Counted from the stretch's first letter, positions 28,004-37,995 are shown. The stretch: DNA of 44,532 nucleotides from Methyloversatilis sp. (GCA_017984755.1 JAGNYW010000024.1:1-44532), one strand, 5' to 3'. Notes: generated by a model not told the origin, from the sequence alone. A program made the numbers and translations.

Positions 28004-29067
28004 CCACCGCAACGCCGTCAGCCGCCATTTCCGAAGATTCGACCGCCAAGGCACGGGTCAGCACGGTCCTGAGCCCGCGTTTCTACACCACCGACTTCGA
28101 GGCGATGAACCGCATCGACGTGAGCGCCGTGCGCGCGGAGTGGGACGTGATGATGGCCGAGTACGAGGGCGACAACAATCACGATCATTTCCAGCGCACC
28201 GACGATTTCGGCGAGCAGATCCGCAAACTGCCGCCCGAGCTGCATCAGGAATTCATGGACTTCCTGATCAGTTCCATCACGTCCGAGTTTTCAGGTTGCG
28301 TTCTGTACAACGAGATCAAGAAGAACGTCGACAATCCGGACGTCAAGGAACTGATGTCATACATGGCCCGCGACGAAGCGCGGCATGCCAACTTCCTGAA
28401 CATGTCGCTCAAGGACTACGGTCTGGGCGTCGATCTGGGTGGTCTGAAGCGCACGAAGAAGTACACCTTCTTCAAGCCGAAATACATCTTCTACGCGACC
28501 TACCTGTCGGAGAAGATCGGCTACGCGCGCTACATCACGATCTATCGCCAGCTCGAGCGGCATCCCGAACTGCGCTTCCACCCGATCTTTCGCTGGTTCG
28601 AGCGCTGGTGCAACGACGAATTCCGTCACGGCGAATCCTTCGCCCTGATCATGCGTGCCAACCCGCATCTGCTGCGCGGCGGCAACCTGCTGTGGGTGCG
28701 ATTCTTCCTGCTCGCCGTCTACGCCACGATGTACGTGCGCGATCACATGCGTCCGCAGTTGCATCAGGCCATGGGCCTCGATGCCGAAACCTATGACTAC
28801 GAAGTGTTCCGCATCACGTCGGGAATTTCCAAGCAGGTGTTCCCGCTCACGCTGGATACCGACAGTGCCGTCTTCCGCGCCGGTTTCGAGCGGCTGTTCG
28901 AGCTGGCTCAGGCCAATGAACGTGCCAAGGCGCAGGGCGGCGTGATCGGTCTGCTGAAGCGCGGAGCCTGCGTGGCCGGCGCGTTCGCCACCTTCGCGCG
29001 GCTCTATCTGCACCCCGTCAAGCGGAACGACATTCCGCAGAGCGTGCGCATGGCGCCCGCCTGGTGA
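28000..29067 (+). CDS. acsF: Aerobic Mg-protoporphyrin IX monomethyl ester cyclase
   Basis: 355 residues. AcsF is the oxygen-dependent di-iron enzyme that forms ring E of the tetrapyrrole. Di-iron ligand motifs are visible: [20 protein letters not shown] and [10 protein letters not shown]. The N-terminal [19 protein letters not shown] is typical. No oxygen-independent bchE is seen, consistent with an aerobic or microaerobic life style. Coupled to puhC by an ATGA overlap and to puhE by a GTGA overlap. The gene is intact. Confidence 0.95.
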   Translation: MTTATPSAAISEDSTAKARVSTVLSPRFYTTDFEAMNRIDVSAVRAEWDVMMAEYEGDNNHDHFQRTDDFGEQIRKLPPELHQEFMDFLISSITSEFSGCVLYNEIKKNVDNPDVKELMSYMARDEARHANFLNMSLKDYGLGVDLGGLKRTKKYTFFKPKYIFYATYLSEKIGYARYITIYRQLERHPELRFHPIFRWFERWCNDEFRHGESFALIMRANPHLLRGGNLLWVRFFLLAVYATMYVRDHMRPQLHQAMGLDAETYDYEVFRITSGISKQVFPLTLDTDSAVFRAGFERLFELAQANERAKAQGGVIGLLKRGACVAGAFATFARLYLHPVKRNDIPQSVRMAPAW

Positions 29068-29930
29068 GCTTCATGAGCGCCTGGATGACGCCTGCGCTGT
29101 TCGCGCTGTGCCTCTGGTGGTTCGCCACCGGCGCCATCCTGTATCTCGACGGACTGCCCCCGCGCACCTTCCGCCACAGCATGCTGGGTGCGACCGTACT
29201 GCTGGTGGCAGCACTGTTCTCGCTGGATCACAGCGCAGCGCAGCAGTCCACTGCCATGGCCTACTGCAGCTTCACCAGCGCACTCATCGTCTGGGGCTGG
29301 CTCGAAATGAGCTTCCTGATGGGCTTCATCACAGGTTCGCGCAAGCACGGATGCGCCGAAGGATGCAGCGGACCCGCCCATTTCTGGCACGCCACGGAAG
29401 CCATCCTGCATCACGAATTGTCGATACTGGTCTGCGCAATCGTCATCGTCTCGATCACCTGGGGCGACCCCAACCAGACCGGCACCTGGACCTTCATGCT
29501 GCTGTGGGGAATGCGGCTGAGCGCCAAGCTCAACCTGCACCTGGGTGTGCGCAATTTCAGCGAGGAATTCCTGCCGCCTCACCTGACCTATCTGAAAAGC
29601 TTCTTCCGTCGCCGGCGCATGAACCTGCTGTTTCCGCTTTCGGTCACGGCAGGCAGCATCGTGACGACCGTGCTGGTCCAGCACGCGACGGCATCGGGAA
29701 ACAGTGAAGCGGAAACGGTTGCCTGCACGCTGCTCGCAACAATGTCGGCACTCGCCGTCATCGAACACTGGTTCATGGTGCTGCCGCTGCCGTTCAACGC
29801 ATTGTGGAAGTGGGGTCTCAAGTCGCGCGACAGACGCGTGGCCGGCCCGGAATCGGCACATGCCTGCACGACGGCGGTGCATGCCCGCCATCTCGTCCCG
29901 GCGGAGATCATCAAGGCGCAGGACGCCTGA
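29064..29930 (+). CDS. puhE: Putative photosynthetic complex assembly protein PuhE (DUF3623)
   Basis: 288 residues from the GTG overlapping the acsF stop; the ATG at 29073 is an alternative. Multi-pass membrane protein with family sequences [54 protein letters not shown] and [24 protein letters not shown]. Found only beside puh genes of purple bacteria; the function is not established biochemically. Last gene of this operon. Confidence 0.92.
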   Translation: MSFMSAWMTPALFALCLWWFATGAILYLDGLPPRTFRHSMLGATVLLVAALFSLDHSAAQQSTAMAYCSFTSALIVWGWLEMSFLMGFITGSRKHGCAEGCSGPAHFWHATEAILHHELSILVCAIVIVSITWGDPNQTGTWTFMLLWGMRLSAKLNLHLGVRNFSEEFLPPHLTYLKSFFRRRRMNLLFPLSVTAGSIVTTVLVQHATASGNSEAETVACTLLATMSALAVIEHWFMVLPLPFNALWKWGLKSRDRRVAGPESAHACTTAVHARHLVPAEIIKAQDA

Positions 29931-30032
29931 CACTCGGCGCTGAGCCAGCTCCCCGCATCATCCACCGACGATAGGCAGATCGCCGCAGCATGTCCTCGTC
30001 GGACACATGCAGCGGCAACCCGCCCGCCGCCG

Positions 30033-30860
30033 TCATTCCTCGACCCTGGCCTTGCCGAGCAAGCTCGTGACGTGCTTCTGGACCGCCTGCTGCTGCAGAT
30101 GCTGCACCATGCGCTCCTTGACCTCATTGAGCGGCGGCGGGCCCTTCTTGCGTACGTCCTCGAGCAGGATCACGTGATAGCCGAACTGGGTCTTGACCGG
30201 CTCGGTGGTGTACTTGCCTTTCTCCAGCGCCGTCATCGCCGTGCTGAATTCCTTCACGTAGGTGACCGCGTCGGCCCAGCCCAGATCACCGCCCCGTTCC
30301 TTGGTGCCCGCATCCTTGGAGTAGATGGCAAGCGTAGCGAAGTCCATGCCGTTCTGAAGGTTGGTGATGATGGACTTTGCGTCTTCTTCCTTCTCGACCA
30401 GGATGTGGCTCGCCTTGTATTCGTTGCCGGTACCGAGCTTCGCTGCTGCACGTTCGTACTCGGCAGTGATGTCTGCGTCCGTGACCGGGTTCTGCTTCGC
30501 CCACACATCGAGGTAAGCGTTGATCAGCATTTCGTCGCGGGCGTAAGCCATGCGCTCGAGCAATTCCGGATCCTTGTCCACTTTCTCCTTGCGTGCCACC
30601 TGCAGCAAGACTTCACGACGCACCAGATGGTCGCGGATGCGCGAACGCAGATCGGGGCCGTCGATTGCCCCCTGGGCAATCTGTTCCTTCATGAAGGCAT
30701 TGCCGAGCGCCGGGGGAATGGTCACGCCGTTAACTTTCGCAACCTTTCCGGTGAACCCCGACGTCGATGCAGCAGGTGCCGCCGCCGGCTGTTCTGCTGA
30801 TGCAGGGAATGCAAAGCCCAGTGCCAGGGCGAGCGCCAGGCCGTTCAAAGTGTGGTTCAT
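30033..30860 (-). CDS. Periplasmic parvulin-type peptidyl-prolyl isomerase (PpiC family)
   Basis: 275 residues from MNHTLNG, with a signal peptide (~1-22, ending ASA). A helical SurA-like N-terminal chaperone region (~35-135) is followed by a rotamase domain (~140-240): YKASHILVEKEEDAKSII, GGDLGWAD, FSTAMTALEKGKYTTEPVKTQFGYHVILLEDV. It catalyses proline isomerisation and chaperones envelope proteins. It lies between the puh and puf operons, transcribed in the puf direction behind a ~400-bp structured leader. It may aid folding of exported proteins such as the cytochrome PufC, but that is inference from position. Confidence 0.88.
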   Translation of the reverse strand: MNHTLNGLALALALGFAFPASAEQPAAAPAASTSGFTGKVAKVNGVTIPPALGNAFMKEQIAQGAIDGPDLRSRIRDHLVRREVLLQVARKEKVDKDPELLERMAYARDEMLINAYLDVWAKQNPVTDADITAEYERAAAKLGTGNEYKASHILVEKEEDAKSIITNLQNGMDFATLAIYSKDAGTKERGGDLGWADAVTYVKEFSTAMTALEKGKYTTEPVKTQFGYHVILLEDVRKKGPPPLNEVKERMVQHLQQQAVQKHVTSLLGKARVEE

Positions 30861-31285
30861 GGATGATCTTTCAGGTTCGGATTTATCGTTCAGCCCCGGC
30901 AACGCGCGGACGTGCACCTTGCTGGTGCCTTAGTCCTTTCCGCCAGCGGAAAGGTTGCAGCACCAGCCGGCCGAGCCGTCGATTGTCGCAGGTTCATCCC
31001 TTCGGGCGAAGCCCCCGGAAACACCGCAAGCGAGGCTCCGGGGGACAAGGTGGAGGCGCAGCCGTCTGGCAAGGCGCGATGGCCGATGCCATTGCGTCAG
31101 TGCAGTCAGGTCACGCCGGACGAGCGAACGTCGCGCGCGAGCGACTGGATGAACCTCGGGGGAATCGGACAGAACACGAGGTCCGGTGCCGCTCCCGCAA
31201 GGACGCTGTCTGGCACAGCGCAGGGGTGATGCGGGAGCGGTCGGACGATCGTCAGTTCCACTGCCGGGGAGGCAGCGGAACCCAG
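30861..31285 (-). ncRNA. Highly structured puf 3' UTR / ppiC leader; candidate small RNA
   Basis: 425 bp without a credible gene, between two leftward genes. It contains at least four strong hairpins. (1) gctggtgc/gcaccagc (30921-30928 with 30960-30967) encloses cctttccg/cggaaagg (30935-30954), with a TGCAA/ACTAAG internal loop. (2) cccccgga/tccggggg (31012-31019 with 31037-31044). (3) gtccg/cggac outside an 11-bp perfect stem ccgctcccgca/tgcgggagcgg (31189-31199 with 31230-31240), containing an inner cgctgt/acagcg hairpin. (4) gttcc/ggaac with ctgcc/ggcag (31255-31281), touching the pufC stop. It does not match tmRNA, RNase P, SRP, cobalamin, glycine or SAH consensus elements that I know. 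In Rhodobacter the puf 3' end yields the sRNA PcrX, so a processed sRNA is plausible. Confidence 0.5.
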
Positions 31286-32392
31286 TCAGGACTTCGGTGC
31301 TTCGGTCGTGGCTGCGGCTTCAGGCTCGACGGGCGGCGGTGCGCTCGCTTCGGCTTCTGCCGGCACCGGTATCGCTGCATGCGCGCCTGCCGCACTCAGT
31401 GCCGGGTAGTCCTTCAGCATCGAAGCGCCGTACATCGGTTTGTAGGCACCCTGGTGGCAGGTGGCGCAATTCACCTTTGCAACATCGCCAAGTGCGCCCA
31501 GACGATTGACCGGGAAGGTCTGCGTGAGGGGCTCCATGTAGGTGTTGTTCAGATCACGCGCCATGCGGATGCCGTGCCATGCCGTCACGCGCTGCGGCGT
31601 GCTGGTGCTCCACGACGAGAACGCTCGACTGTTGTGGCAGTACGTGCAGTTGACGCCGAGGCCGTCTGACATGTGCATCATCAGTGCGTAGGTCTGCTCC
31701 GTCGCTGCGATGGAACCGACACGCTCGTTCGGCAGGGCGGTCGTCGCATTCACGGCGATGGTCTGTGCCTTGCTGAGGTAGGGCGTGAAGGGATCGTACG
31801 GCAGCGATGCAAGGGCCACCGACTCGGCCGCCGTATTCTGGCCACCGTTGCTGCCGACCATGCGCGTCGCATGCTTCTGCGGCTCCGGTGCAAACCACAC
31901 ATTGGCCGGTACGGGCATGCCGCGGTGACAGGTGTAGCAGGTGACACCGGTGTCGGCGACGTGCGTCTTGTAGTCGCTGTTGATGTTCTGCGTCATCTGG
32001 ATCATGCGGCGCGCCACGACCTTGGTGTACATCGAGTCATCGGCGAGGTTCTGCAGGTTGTGGCAGTAGCCGCAACCCTGCTGGGGCGCAACCCACTGCG
32101 TCATCGCGACCATGATGCGGGTGAATTCGGCCACGCTGACATCACCCAGCACCTTGACGTTCTGATACACCTCCGACGCCTTCTGACCTTCGCGCGGCAC
32201 GGCAGGCAATGCGGCCGGCACCGCATTCACGGACGCCTGGGTTTCAACGATGCGCGGATTGGAGACGTGCACCATGCCGGTTCCGCGGAATCCGCCCTGC
32301 ACGGTATCGATCGGCGGTTTCTCGCACGCCGACACCAGCAGGCCGGCTGCCAGCAGCAGCGCTGCGCGGATGCTTCTGTTCGAGTTGATCAT
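31286..32392 (-). CDS. pufC: Reaction centre tetraheme cytochrome c subunit
   Basis: 368 residues. Four CxxCH heme sites: 107-111 (CGYCH), 152-156 (CYTCH), 249-253 (CTYCH) and 309-313 (CATCH), the normal count. N-terminal lipoprotein signal [12 protein letters not shown], with the lipid Cys at 23, anchors it at the periplasmic face. It reduces the photo-oxidised special pair. An Ala/Pro/Glu-rich tail (~340-368) extends past the last heme. The start overlaps the pufM stop (ATGA). Intact. Confidence 0.96.
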   Translation of the reverse strand: MINSNRSIRAALLLAAGLLVSACEKPPIDTVQGGFRGTGMVHVSNPRIVETQASVNAVPAALPAVPREGQKASEVYQNVKVLGDVSVAEFTRIMVAMTQWVAPQQGCGYCHNLQNLADDSMYTKVVARRMIQMTQNINSDYKTHVADTGVTCYTCHRGMPVPANVWFAPEPQKHATRMVGSNGGQNTAAESVALASLPYDPFTPYLSKAQTIAVNATTALPNERVGSIAATEQTYALMMHMSDGLGVNCTYCHNSRAFSSWSTSTPQRVTAWHGIRMARDLNNTYMEPLTQTFPVNRLGALGDVAKVNCATCHQGAYKPMYGASMLKDYPALSAAGAHAAIPVPAEAEASAPPPVEPEAAATTEAPKS

Positions 32393-33366
32393 GGTTGCGC
32401 TCCTTGCAGCGTGGCGGGATCAACGACGGTTCCGAACACCGCCGGGTACATCGGTGCAACGTGGTGCTTCACGGCCCACAGGTACCAGTTGTCGACCACG
32501 GTGCCGGTCAGCAGGATGCCGATGCCACCGGTCAGCGGGCACAGCACGGCGAACCACCAGGCCCAGCGGTGAATGGACTCCATCGAGGCGTTGAAGCCCA
32601 TGGTCCAGCGCCAGAACAGTGCAGCACGTTCCGAAGCCGTACCACGGTCGGTGATCTGCTCTATTTCACGCTCGCCACCGAAGCGGCTCACCGCGAGGAT
32701 GGTCGCGCCGTGCATGGCGAACAGCAGCGCCGATCCGTACAGGAAGGCGATCGACAGCATGTGGAACGGGTTGTAGAACAGGTTGCCGTAGCGGATCGAG
32801 AACGCGGCGGTCCAGTCCAGGTGCGGGAATATCCCGAACGGCACCGCTTCCGACCACGAACCCATCAGCAGCGGACGGATGAAGCCAAGCACCAGATACA
32901 GCCAGATTGCCGCGGCAAACGCCCATGCGACATGCGTGCCCATGCCGAGTGCCCTGGCGCGGCGATACATGCGCACCCACCACAGCATGATGGACAGCGT
33001 CAGGAAGAAACCGGCCATCAACCACCAGCCGCCCTCATTCAGCGGCGGAATCTTCAGTCCGTTCGCCGGCGACGGCGGCTCGAGACCGAGCCAGAACAAC
33101 TGCCGCACGAACTCGACCGGATTCCAGTTCACCGACGCGAGCATGTTCAGGCCGATGATCTCGAACGCGACAAGGAAGCAGAACAGAGATGCCAGACCCA
33201 GCCAGCCCAGATAGATGGGGCCGATCTGCGCATCGCCGAGCCGTCCGAAGAGGTGTACATCGCTGGGTTTGCCCAAGCGCTCGCCATCATCGCGACCGAT
33301 CGACACCCCCGGGAACGCAGGTCCGTGCACCTGGACCTGCGTGAAAAGATTCTGGTATTCCGCCAT
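32389..33366 (-). CDS. pufM: Photosynthetic reaction centre subunit M
   Basis: 325 residues from [13 protein letters not shown]. Five transmembrane helices. Conserved ligands are at their standard positions: His182 (FPHLDW), His202 (NPFHML, special-pair bacteriochlorophyll) and His219 (AMHGAT, iron). PRRS-type decay is absent and the gene is complete. Start chosen 63 bases inside the longest open frame, where the family begins. Third gene of pufBALMC by order. Confidence 0.97.
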   Translation of the reverse strand: MAEYQNLFTQVQVHGPAFPGVSIGRDDGERLGKPSDVHLFGRLGDAQIGPIYLGWLGLASLFCFLVAFEIIGLNMLASVNWNPVEFVRQLFWLGLEPPSPANGLKIPPLNEGGWWLMAGFFLTLSIMLWWVRMYRRARALGMGTHVAWAFAAAIWLYLVLGFIRPLLMGSWSEAVPFGIFPHLDWTAAFSIRYGNLFYNPFHMLSIAFLYGSALLFAMHGATILAVSRFGGEREIEQITDRGTASERAALFWRWTMGFNASMESIHRWAWWFAVLCPLTGGIGILLTGTVVDNWYLWAVKHHVAPMYPAVFGTVVDPATLQGAQP

Positions 33367-33389
33367 GACTCTACCCTCTCTTTCTTCTG

Positions 33390-34214
33390 TTATCGCCACA
33401 CGGGGAGGTTGAGCCACCAGCTCCACCATTCAGGCCATCCGCGTGTCCAGAACGGACCACTGATGATGATGCAGACCGCGCTCCAGAAAACCGCGGACAA
33501 GGCCAGGAACAGGCCGAGGCGGTGCACCCCCAGCGTGCCGATCGAGTAGCCGATGGCGTCGCGGAAGAAGGTGTTTTCGTGATCCGGCGTCTTCACGGCT
33601 TCACCCTTGGCCGGATTGGTCGACGACAGGATGAGTGCGCCATGCAGCGACAGTGCAAGGGTGGTGGCGAAGAAGCAGCTCACCGCCAGCATGTGTGCCG
33701 GGTTGTAGTGGAAGTGCAGGTACTGGTAGCCGGTGTTCGATACCCAGTCCAGGTGACTCATGATGCCGTAAGGGAAACCGTGGCCCCATGCGCCCATCAG
33801 GATCGGACGGAAAACGACCAGCGTCACATACGCCAGGATCGCGAACGAGAAAGCGACCGGAATGTGATATCCGATGCCGAGCTTGCGGCAGATTTCAACT
33901 TCCCGAAGCGCCCATGACACGAAGGCTCCGATTGCACAGACCGTGATCAATTGCCATAGCCCGCCTTCCATCAGCGGCGCCATGCCCAGCCCGTAACTCA
34001 GGTCGGGGGGTGCGATATTGATCTGCCACAGATTCCATGTCGTCCCCTGCGAGGCGCCCCACAGGATCAGCAGCGTGCCCACGAGGGCAAAGAATATCGA
34101 GGTGACACCGAAGAAACCAACGTAGAAGGGGCCCACCCAGAAATCGAACAGGTCTCCGCCTATCAGCGTTCCACCTCGGACGCGGTACTTTTTTTCAAAA
34201 CTGAGCATGGACAT
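33390..34214 (-). CDS. pufL: Photosynthetic reaction centre subunit L
   Basis: 274 residues from [17 protein letters not shown], chosen because AAAGGGGG lies 6 bases before this ATG. Five transmembrane helices. Conserved His154 (SHLDW), His174 (NPAHML, special pair) and His191 (SLHGA, iron) are present, one residue offset from Rhodobacter numbering. The LRE motif [13 protein letters not shown] is present. Complete, 23 bp before pufM. Confidence 0.97.
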   Translation of the reverse strand: MSMLSFEKKYRVRGGTLIGGDLFDFWVGPFYVGFFGVTSIFFALVGTLLILWGASQGTTWNLWQINIAPPDLSYGLGMAPLMEGGLWQLITVCAIGAFVSWALREVEICRKLGIGYHIPVAFSFAILAYVTLVVFRPILMGAWGHGFPYGIMSHLDWVSNTGYQYLHFHYNPAHMLAVSCFFATTLALSLHGALILSSTNPAKGEAVKTPDHENTFFRDAIGYSIGTLGVHRLGLFLALSAVFWSAVCIIISGPFWTRGWPEWWSWWLNLPVWR

Positions 34215-34272
34215 GCCAACCCCCTTTGGGGAAGCCTCGAGGCCTCCACTTTTCACACGTGTGGTCGCAACA

Positions 34273-34301
34273 GGCGAGGCCGGGCAGGCCCGGTCCTCGC
34301 C
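34273..34301 (-). promoter_or_regulatory. pufA-pufL intercistronic stabilising hairpin
   Basis: ggcgagg (34273-34279) pairs with cctcgcc (34295-34301), and after a one-base bulge ccggg pairs with cccgg around a four-base loop. This gives 12 bp in all. The same position in Rhodobacter holds a hairpin that blocks 3' exonuclease and makes pufBA mRNA more abundant than pufLM. Confidence 0.7.
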
Positions 34302-34319
34302 AGACTTGCGCCTTCTGCC

Positions 34320-34520
34320 TTACTGCATCTGCCGCAATGCAACCGGTGCCGGCAACGACGAGCTCGCTGAAACCTGAGCCTTCTTGCTGGGACCTTCGAT
34401 CCAGTTGAAGCGATCGGTGCTGAGCAGAATGAAATGAATCACGATCGCAAGCACGAACAGGAAGGCAGCCAGAGCAACCAGCGATCTGCGCGGATCGAAC
34501 AACATCCATATACGCCACAT
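34320..34520 (-). CDS. pufA: Light-harvesting 1 alpha polypeptide
   Basis: 66 residues. [20 protein letters not shown] is the classic LH1 alpha N terminus. One transmembrane helix with the bacteriochlorophyll ligand His29 ([11 protein letters not shown]), then the RFNW motif. The C-terminal ~20 residues ([22 protein letters not shown] region) are hydrophilic and variable. Starts 10 bp after pufB. Confidence 0.96.
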   Translation of the reverse strand: MWRIWMLFDPRRSLVALAAFLFVLAIVIHFILLSTDRFNWIEGPSKKAQVSASSSLPAPVALRQMQ

Positions 34521-34530
34521 ATTTTTGCTC

Positions 34531-34761
34531 CTATGCCTGATAGATGTAGGGGATGACCGAGTATGTCGCCGCCTTGATGCCTTCGAACAGCGACGCATAA
34601 CCCTCGGAACCGGGGAACCAGGGACGCCAGTTCCACACGAGGATGTGCGCGACAATTGCGATGACGGTGAAGACGATGAAGCTGGTCATGAAAATGGCGT
34701 GGAATTCCCGCGCCTCGGAAGCTGTCAGTCCTGACAGGGATCCGCTGTTGGCATCAGCCAT
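34531..34761 (-). CDS. pufB: Light-harvesting 1 beta polypeptide
   Basis: 76 residues from [20 protein letters not shown]. One transmembrane helix with two conserved histidines, His21 and His39 ([14 protein letters not shown]), the latter the axial bacteriochlorophyll ligand. A strong AGGAGG Shine-Dalgarno sits 7 bases before the ATG, matching the high expression of LH1. First gene of pufBALMC. No pufQ is present, as usual in betaproteobacteria. Confidence 0.96.
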   Translation of the reverse strand: MADANSGSLSGLTASEAREFHAIFMTSFIVFTVIAIVAHILVWNWRPWFPGSEGYASLFEGIKAATYSVIPYIYQA

Positions 34762-34795
34762 AACGATTACCTCCTGATGAGCCTTTCGGCCATTA

Positions 34796-34814
34796 CCGCG
34801 CCAATCCCGCGCGG
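34796..34814 (-). promoter_or_regulatory. Hairpin in the pufB leader
   Basis: ccgcgc (34796-34801) pairs perfectly with gcgcgg (34809-34814) around a 7-base loop, between the bchZ stop and the pufB ribosome site. It could be a processing or stability element of the bchCXYZ-puf readthrough transcript. Confidence 0.45.
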
Positions 34815-34917
34815 CAAGGACTTTCGGGGCCAACAACACCCCGGAAGACTGGGTTCCGGACATGCCGGAAACATTTCTCGAATTCGTTGGCTGTGCCGAT
34901 ATGCGCCATGAGCTCTT

Positions 34918-35637
34918 TCATGTCGGCTCCAGTGCCATGCGTGCATGGATCACACGGTCGGCGGTGATGCGCTCTTCGTCGGCGCGGCGAGCGTCTTCTT
35001 CGGCACGATCGCGCAGACGCTTGGCGGCGGAGATCCGCACGAGGAAGGGCTGGTTGTTCACGTACTGGTCAAGCAGGCGCTGCGCATCGTCATCCCAGGG
35101 GCGTGTGCCGGCGCGGCTGATGCGCGAGGGCGTCGGATCGACGCGGTCCATGTCGGTGGCCAGCGGCAGGATGTGGAACAGCGCGTCGAACAGCGCGTTG
35201 CACACTTCCTGCACGATGTAGGTAGCACCCGAATAGCCCATGAAAGGCGTGCCGGTATGGCGGCGGATGATGGCGCCCGGAAAGGACGCCGGAATGTAGC
35301 TGGCGCGTGCTCCGCATTCGGCCATGTACATGCGCTCGTTGTAGCTTCCGAACATGACCAGCGGGGCCTTCTCGCGAACCATGCGGCGCACGTCCTCGTT
35401 GTCTGTCTTCTGCCCCGGGCAGCGCGACACCGCGAAGTTGCAGGGCAGGCCCATGTCCTCTTCGAGGAAGTGGCGCAGGCCGCGTGCGTAGGTTTCGTTG
35501 GCCACCACGGCGAAGCTGGCGGTGCCGAAGAAATCCTGGGTGACCGAACGCCACAGGTCCCAGATCGGCTTGATCGTCGTGTGCTTCTCGCGTTCGATGA
35601 AAGGCTCCGGATCGAGTCCGGTCAGCTCGCCCACCGT
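34918..35637 (-). pseudogene. bchZ: bchZ, C-terminal half (chlorophyllide reductase subunit Z)
   Basis: About 239 residues from [19 protein letters not shown] to RMALEPT. Recognisable BchZ pieces are [55 protein letters not shown] and the C-terminal [30 protein letters not shown] region. The N-terminal ~half (about 240-250 residues), with cluster-ligating cysteines, is absent. The start of homology coincides with the break in bchY. The remaining half is undamaged. Confidence 0.88.
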
Positions 35638-35938
35638 AGAAGTGCGATGTGAAAGTCAGTCCATAGACACAGCAGGCCGAACCGGACAGCACGGTGGCCG
35701 TGCGGCGCATGCGCAGGCCGACGCGCAGCGAACCGAATGCCGGGCACATCGACTGCGGCTGGTCGTGCGGCCCCTTCGGATAGTCCTGCGCATACTGATC
35801 GAGCACACCGCTCTTGCCGGCGGCGCGCGCCGCGCCTTCGAGCTGATCGCGACCGGCATGGCAGCCGGCACCGTCGCTCTTCAGCGCATCGGTATTGATG
35901 ACCTGTACATCCGGCCTGGAGGGCGTTGTCATGGACAT
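35633..35938 (-). pseudogene. bchY: bchY, N-terminal ~100 codons (chlorophyllide reductase subunit Y)
   Basis: From MSMTTPSRPDVQV through GCHAGRDQLEGAARAAGKSG, DQPQSMCPAFGSLRVGLRM and [16 protein letters not shown], all typical of BchY, whose full length is ~500 residues. It stops at the bchZ junction; the frame reads on out of register to 35090. The start is intact, 10 bp after bchX. BchY and BchZ form the catalytic part of chlorophyllide a oxidoreductase, so both subunits are lost. Confidence 0.88.
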
Positions 35939-35948
35939 GGCGGCCACC

Positions 35949-36971
35949 TCAGACGGTGTCGTACACCACTTCGAGGGTGGGCTTGATGACTTCATCCTTG
36001 CCCAGCATGTCGGCGACGGTTGCCGGCGTCATGACGTAGTCGCGCCCCGTGACATCGGCAGCGAACAGGCCCAGCAGGCCGTCCTGCGTCATGGGTTTCG
36101 GCCGCACCGGCGGTGCATCGGCGACGTTGGTGGCCAGCTCCTCGAAGAGAGATGCCCACTGTGTTCCCGGCCGACCGATGATTTCGTAGCTCGCGCTCTT
36201 GCGACGGATGTCGTCATTGGCCGGGATGGTGGCCAGCACGGGAATGCCGGCAGCCTCGGCGAACTGCGCCGCCTCGCCGGTGCCGTCGTCGCGGTTGATC
36301 ACCACGCCGGCCACGCCGACGTTGCCACCGAGCTTGCGGAAGTACTCGACCGCACTGCACACGTTATTGGCGACATACAGGCTCTGCAGGTCGTTGCTGG
36401 CGACGACGATGACTTTCTGGCACATGTCGCGGGCGATCGGCAGACCGAAGCCGCCGCACACCACGTCGCCCAGGAAGTCGAGCAGCACGTAGTCGAAGCC
36501 CCAGTCGTGGAAACCCAGCTTCTCGAGCGTTTCGAAGCCATGGATGATGCCGCGGCCGCCGCAGCCGCGACCGACTTCCGGTCCGCCCAGCTCCATGGCA
36601 AACACGCCGTCACGGATGAAGCAGACATCGCCGATCTTCACTTCCTCGCCGGCGAGCTTCTTCTTGCTGCTGGTTTCGATGATGGTCGGGCAGGCCTTGC
36701 CGCCGAACAGCAGGCTGGTCGTGTCGCTCTTCGGATCGCATCCGATCAGCAGCACCTTCTTGCCCTGCTGCGCCATCATGTAACTCAGATTCGCCAGCGT
36801 GAAGCTCTTGCCGATGCCGCCCTTGCCGTAGATTGCGATGATCTGCGTGGTCTTGGTCGGCGGCTCGGTCGATACGGGATCCGGATCGATGGCGGCTTCG
36901 GCACGCAGCAGCTTGTTCACGTCGAACTTGATGGTTGAAGTGACCGGCTTGGTTCCGCAGGCGTCGCTCAT
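35949..36971 (-). CDS. bchX: Chlorophyllide a reductase iron protein
   Basis: 340 residues. NifH-like ATPase that feeds electrons to BchYZ. P-loop [20 protein letters not shown], switch region [15 protein letters not shown], and 4Fe-4S ligands in [13 protein letters not shown] and [13 protein letters not shown]. The ~40-residue N-terminal extension before the P-loop is usual for BchX and separates it from BchL. Its start overlaps the bchC stop (ATGA). Intact, although its partners bchY and bchZ are broken. Confidence 0.95.
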   Translation of the reverse strand: MSDACGTKPVTSTIKFDVNKLLRAEAAIDPDPVSTEPPTKTTQIIAIYGKGGIGKSFTLANLSYMMAQQGKKVLLIGCDPKSDTTSLLFGGKACPTIIETSSKKKLAGEEVKIGDVCFIRDGVFAMELGGPEVGRGCGGRGIIHGFETLEKLGFHDWGFDYVLLDFLGDVVCGGFGLPIARDMCQKVIVVASNDLQSLYVANNVCSAVEYFRKLGGNVGVAGVVINRDDGTGEAAQFAEAAGIPVLATIPANDDIRRKSASYEIIGRPGTQWASLFEELATNVADAPPVRPKPMTQDGLLGLFAADVTGRDYVMTPATVADMLGKDEVIKPTLEVVYDTV

Positions 36972-37903
36972 GACATGGATCTCCAGTCGAGAATCATTTT
37001 CAGGCAGGCAGGATCGGAGAAGGCTGTGCGGTATGCCGCGTCAGCCCGGGCCGCTTCCTGCCGGTGAGTGATCAGGCCATCGAGCGACAGCTGGCCTGAA
37101 GCCGCCATGTCGCGCACGGTCACGAGATCGCCTTCCTGCCACTGCGCCGCGATGCGCAGACGGGCTTCACGCATGAAGGCCGGCGGAAAGTTGAAGGACA
37201 GTGCGTCTTCGTAGAAGCCGGCCAGCACGATTTCACCGTGCGGGGCCAGCCTCGAGATCAGTGTGTCGAGCAGGCTGCCGTCACCGCTCACATCGCAGAT
37301 GCAGCGGTAATTGCGGCGGTCATCGAGTTCGGGATCGATGACGCCATAGCCTTCGGCCCCCTCGGCGCGCATCGGATTGCGCTCCCACACCACCGGATCG
37401 CCCCCTGCCGCCACAGTCAGCCGGGCGATCATCCGCCCCAGTACGCCATGGCCCACGATCAGGTCGGGAAGATGGTCGCCACCGGCAATCGCGTGCTGCG
37501 CGGTGGCCGCGAGGGCCAGCAGGATGCCGCGCTCGCCGAAGCCTTGATCCAGCTTCACGATGCGCGCGGCGGGAACCACCAGGCGGGATGCGGCACCGCC
37601 GAACAGGCCGCGTACTTCGCCGAAACAGCGGGCACCCGGTACGAAGACGTGGTCACCGACAGCCAGGTCCGTATCCGGACCGCGGGCGGTCACGCGACCG
37701 ACCGATTCGTAACCCGGAACCAGCGGATAACCCATGCCCGGAAACGGCGGCATGCGACCGGACCACAGCAGACGCTCCGTTCCGGTGCTGATGCCACTCC
37801 ATTCGACGTCGACGACAACGTCAGCATCGCCGGCCGGCGTCAGGACGAGCTGATTCAGCTCGAGCTGTTCCGGCTTCTTCAGGACCACGGCAATGCTGTT
37901 CAT
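36968..37903 (-). CDS. bchC: 3-hydroxyethyl bacteriochlorophyllide a dehydrogenase
   Basis: 311 residues from [16 protein letters not shown]. Medium-chain dehydrogenase fold without the catalytic zinc set, oxidising the C3 hydroxyethyl group to acetyl. Family sequence: [35 protein letters not shown]. First gene of bchCXYZ, with a promoter and double PpsR box at 37964-38007. Confidence 0.94.
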   Translation of the reverse strand: MNSIAVVLKKPEQLELNQLVLTPAGDADVVVDVEWSGISTGTERLLWSGRMPPFPGMGYPLVPGYESVGRVTARGPDTDLAVGDHVFVPGARCFGEVRGLFGGAASRLVVPAARIVKLDQGFGERGILLALAATAQHAIAGGDHLPDLIVGHGVLGRMIARLTVAAGGDPVVWERNPMRAEGAEGYGVIDPELDDRRNYRCICDVSGDGSLLDTLISRLAPHGEIVLAGFYEDALSFNFPPAFMREARLRIAAQWQEGDLVTVRDMAASGQLSLDGLITHRQEAARADAAYRTAFSDPACLKMILDWRSMS

Positions 37904-37963
37904 CGAACCTCCGCACTGAGGACTTCCATCCGACAACCCGTAACATAAAGTTGTCGCCTTGAG

Positions 37964-37981
37964 TGTCATTCTAGGCTGACT
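37964..37981 (-). promoter_or_regulatory. PpsR box over the bchC -10
   Basis: TGT-N12-ACT on the plus strand (AGT-N12-ACA on the minus), one mismatch from consensus. It contains the -10 hexamer TAGAAT (minus strand, 37968-37973). Exactly 8 bp separate it from the next box. Confidence 0.7.
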
Positions 37982-37995
37982 CTGATTAGTGTCAA
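37968..37995 (-). promoter_or_regulatory. Sigma-70-type promoter of bchCXYZ
   Basis: Minus strand TTGACA (37990-37995), 16-base spacer, TAGAAT (37968-37973). The bchC start lies 64 bp downstream of the -10. Both hexamers sit inside PpsR boxes. Confidence 0.7.

Noticed and set aside
30912-31229. Open frames in the ppiC-pufC gap
   Set aside because: No ribosome site, no family resemblance, and they run through strong hairpins; they are overlapping frames of GC-rich noncoding DNA.
30861-31285. RNase P RNA, tmRNA, SRP RNA or a known riboswitch in the ppiC-pufC gap
   Set aside because: The conserved cores I know (for example gaggaaagtccgg of RNase P, the SRP ggaaggaagcag loop, the B12 box) are absent on both strands.
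35090-35995. Possible BchY-BchZ fusion protein
   Set aside because: BchY homology ends at 35633, and the frame continues out of register with BchZ; no in-frame chimera exists.
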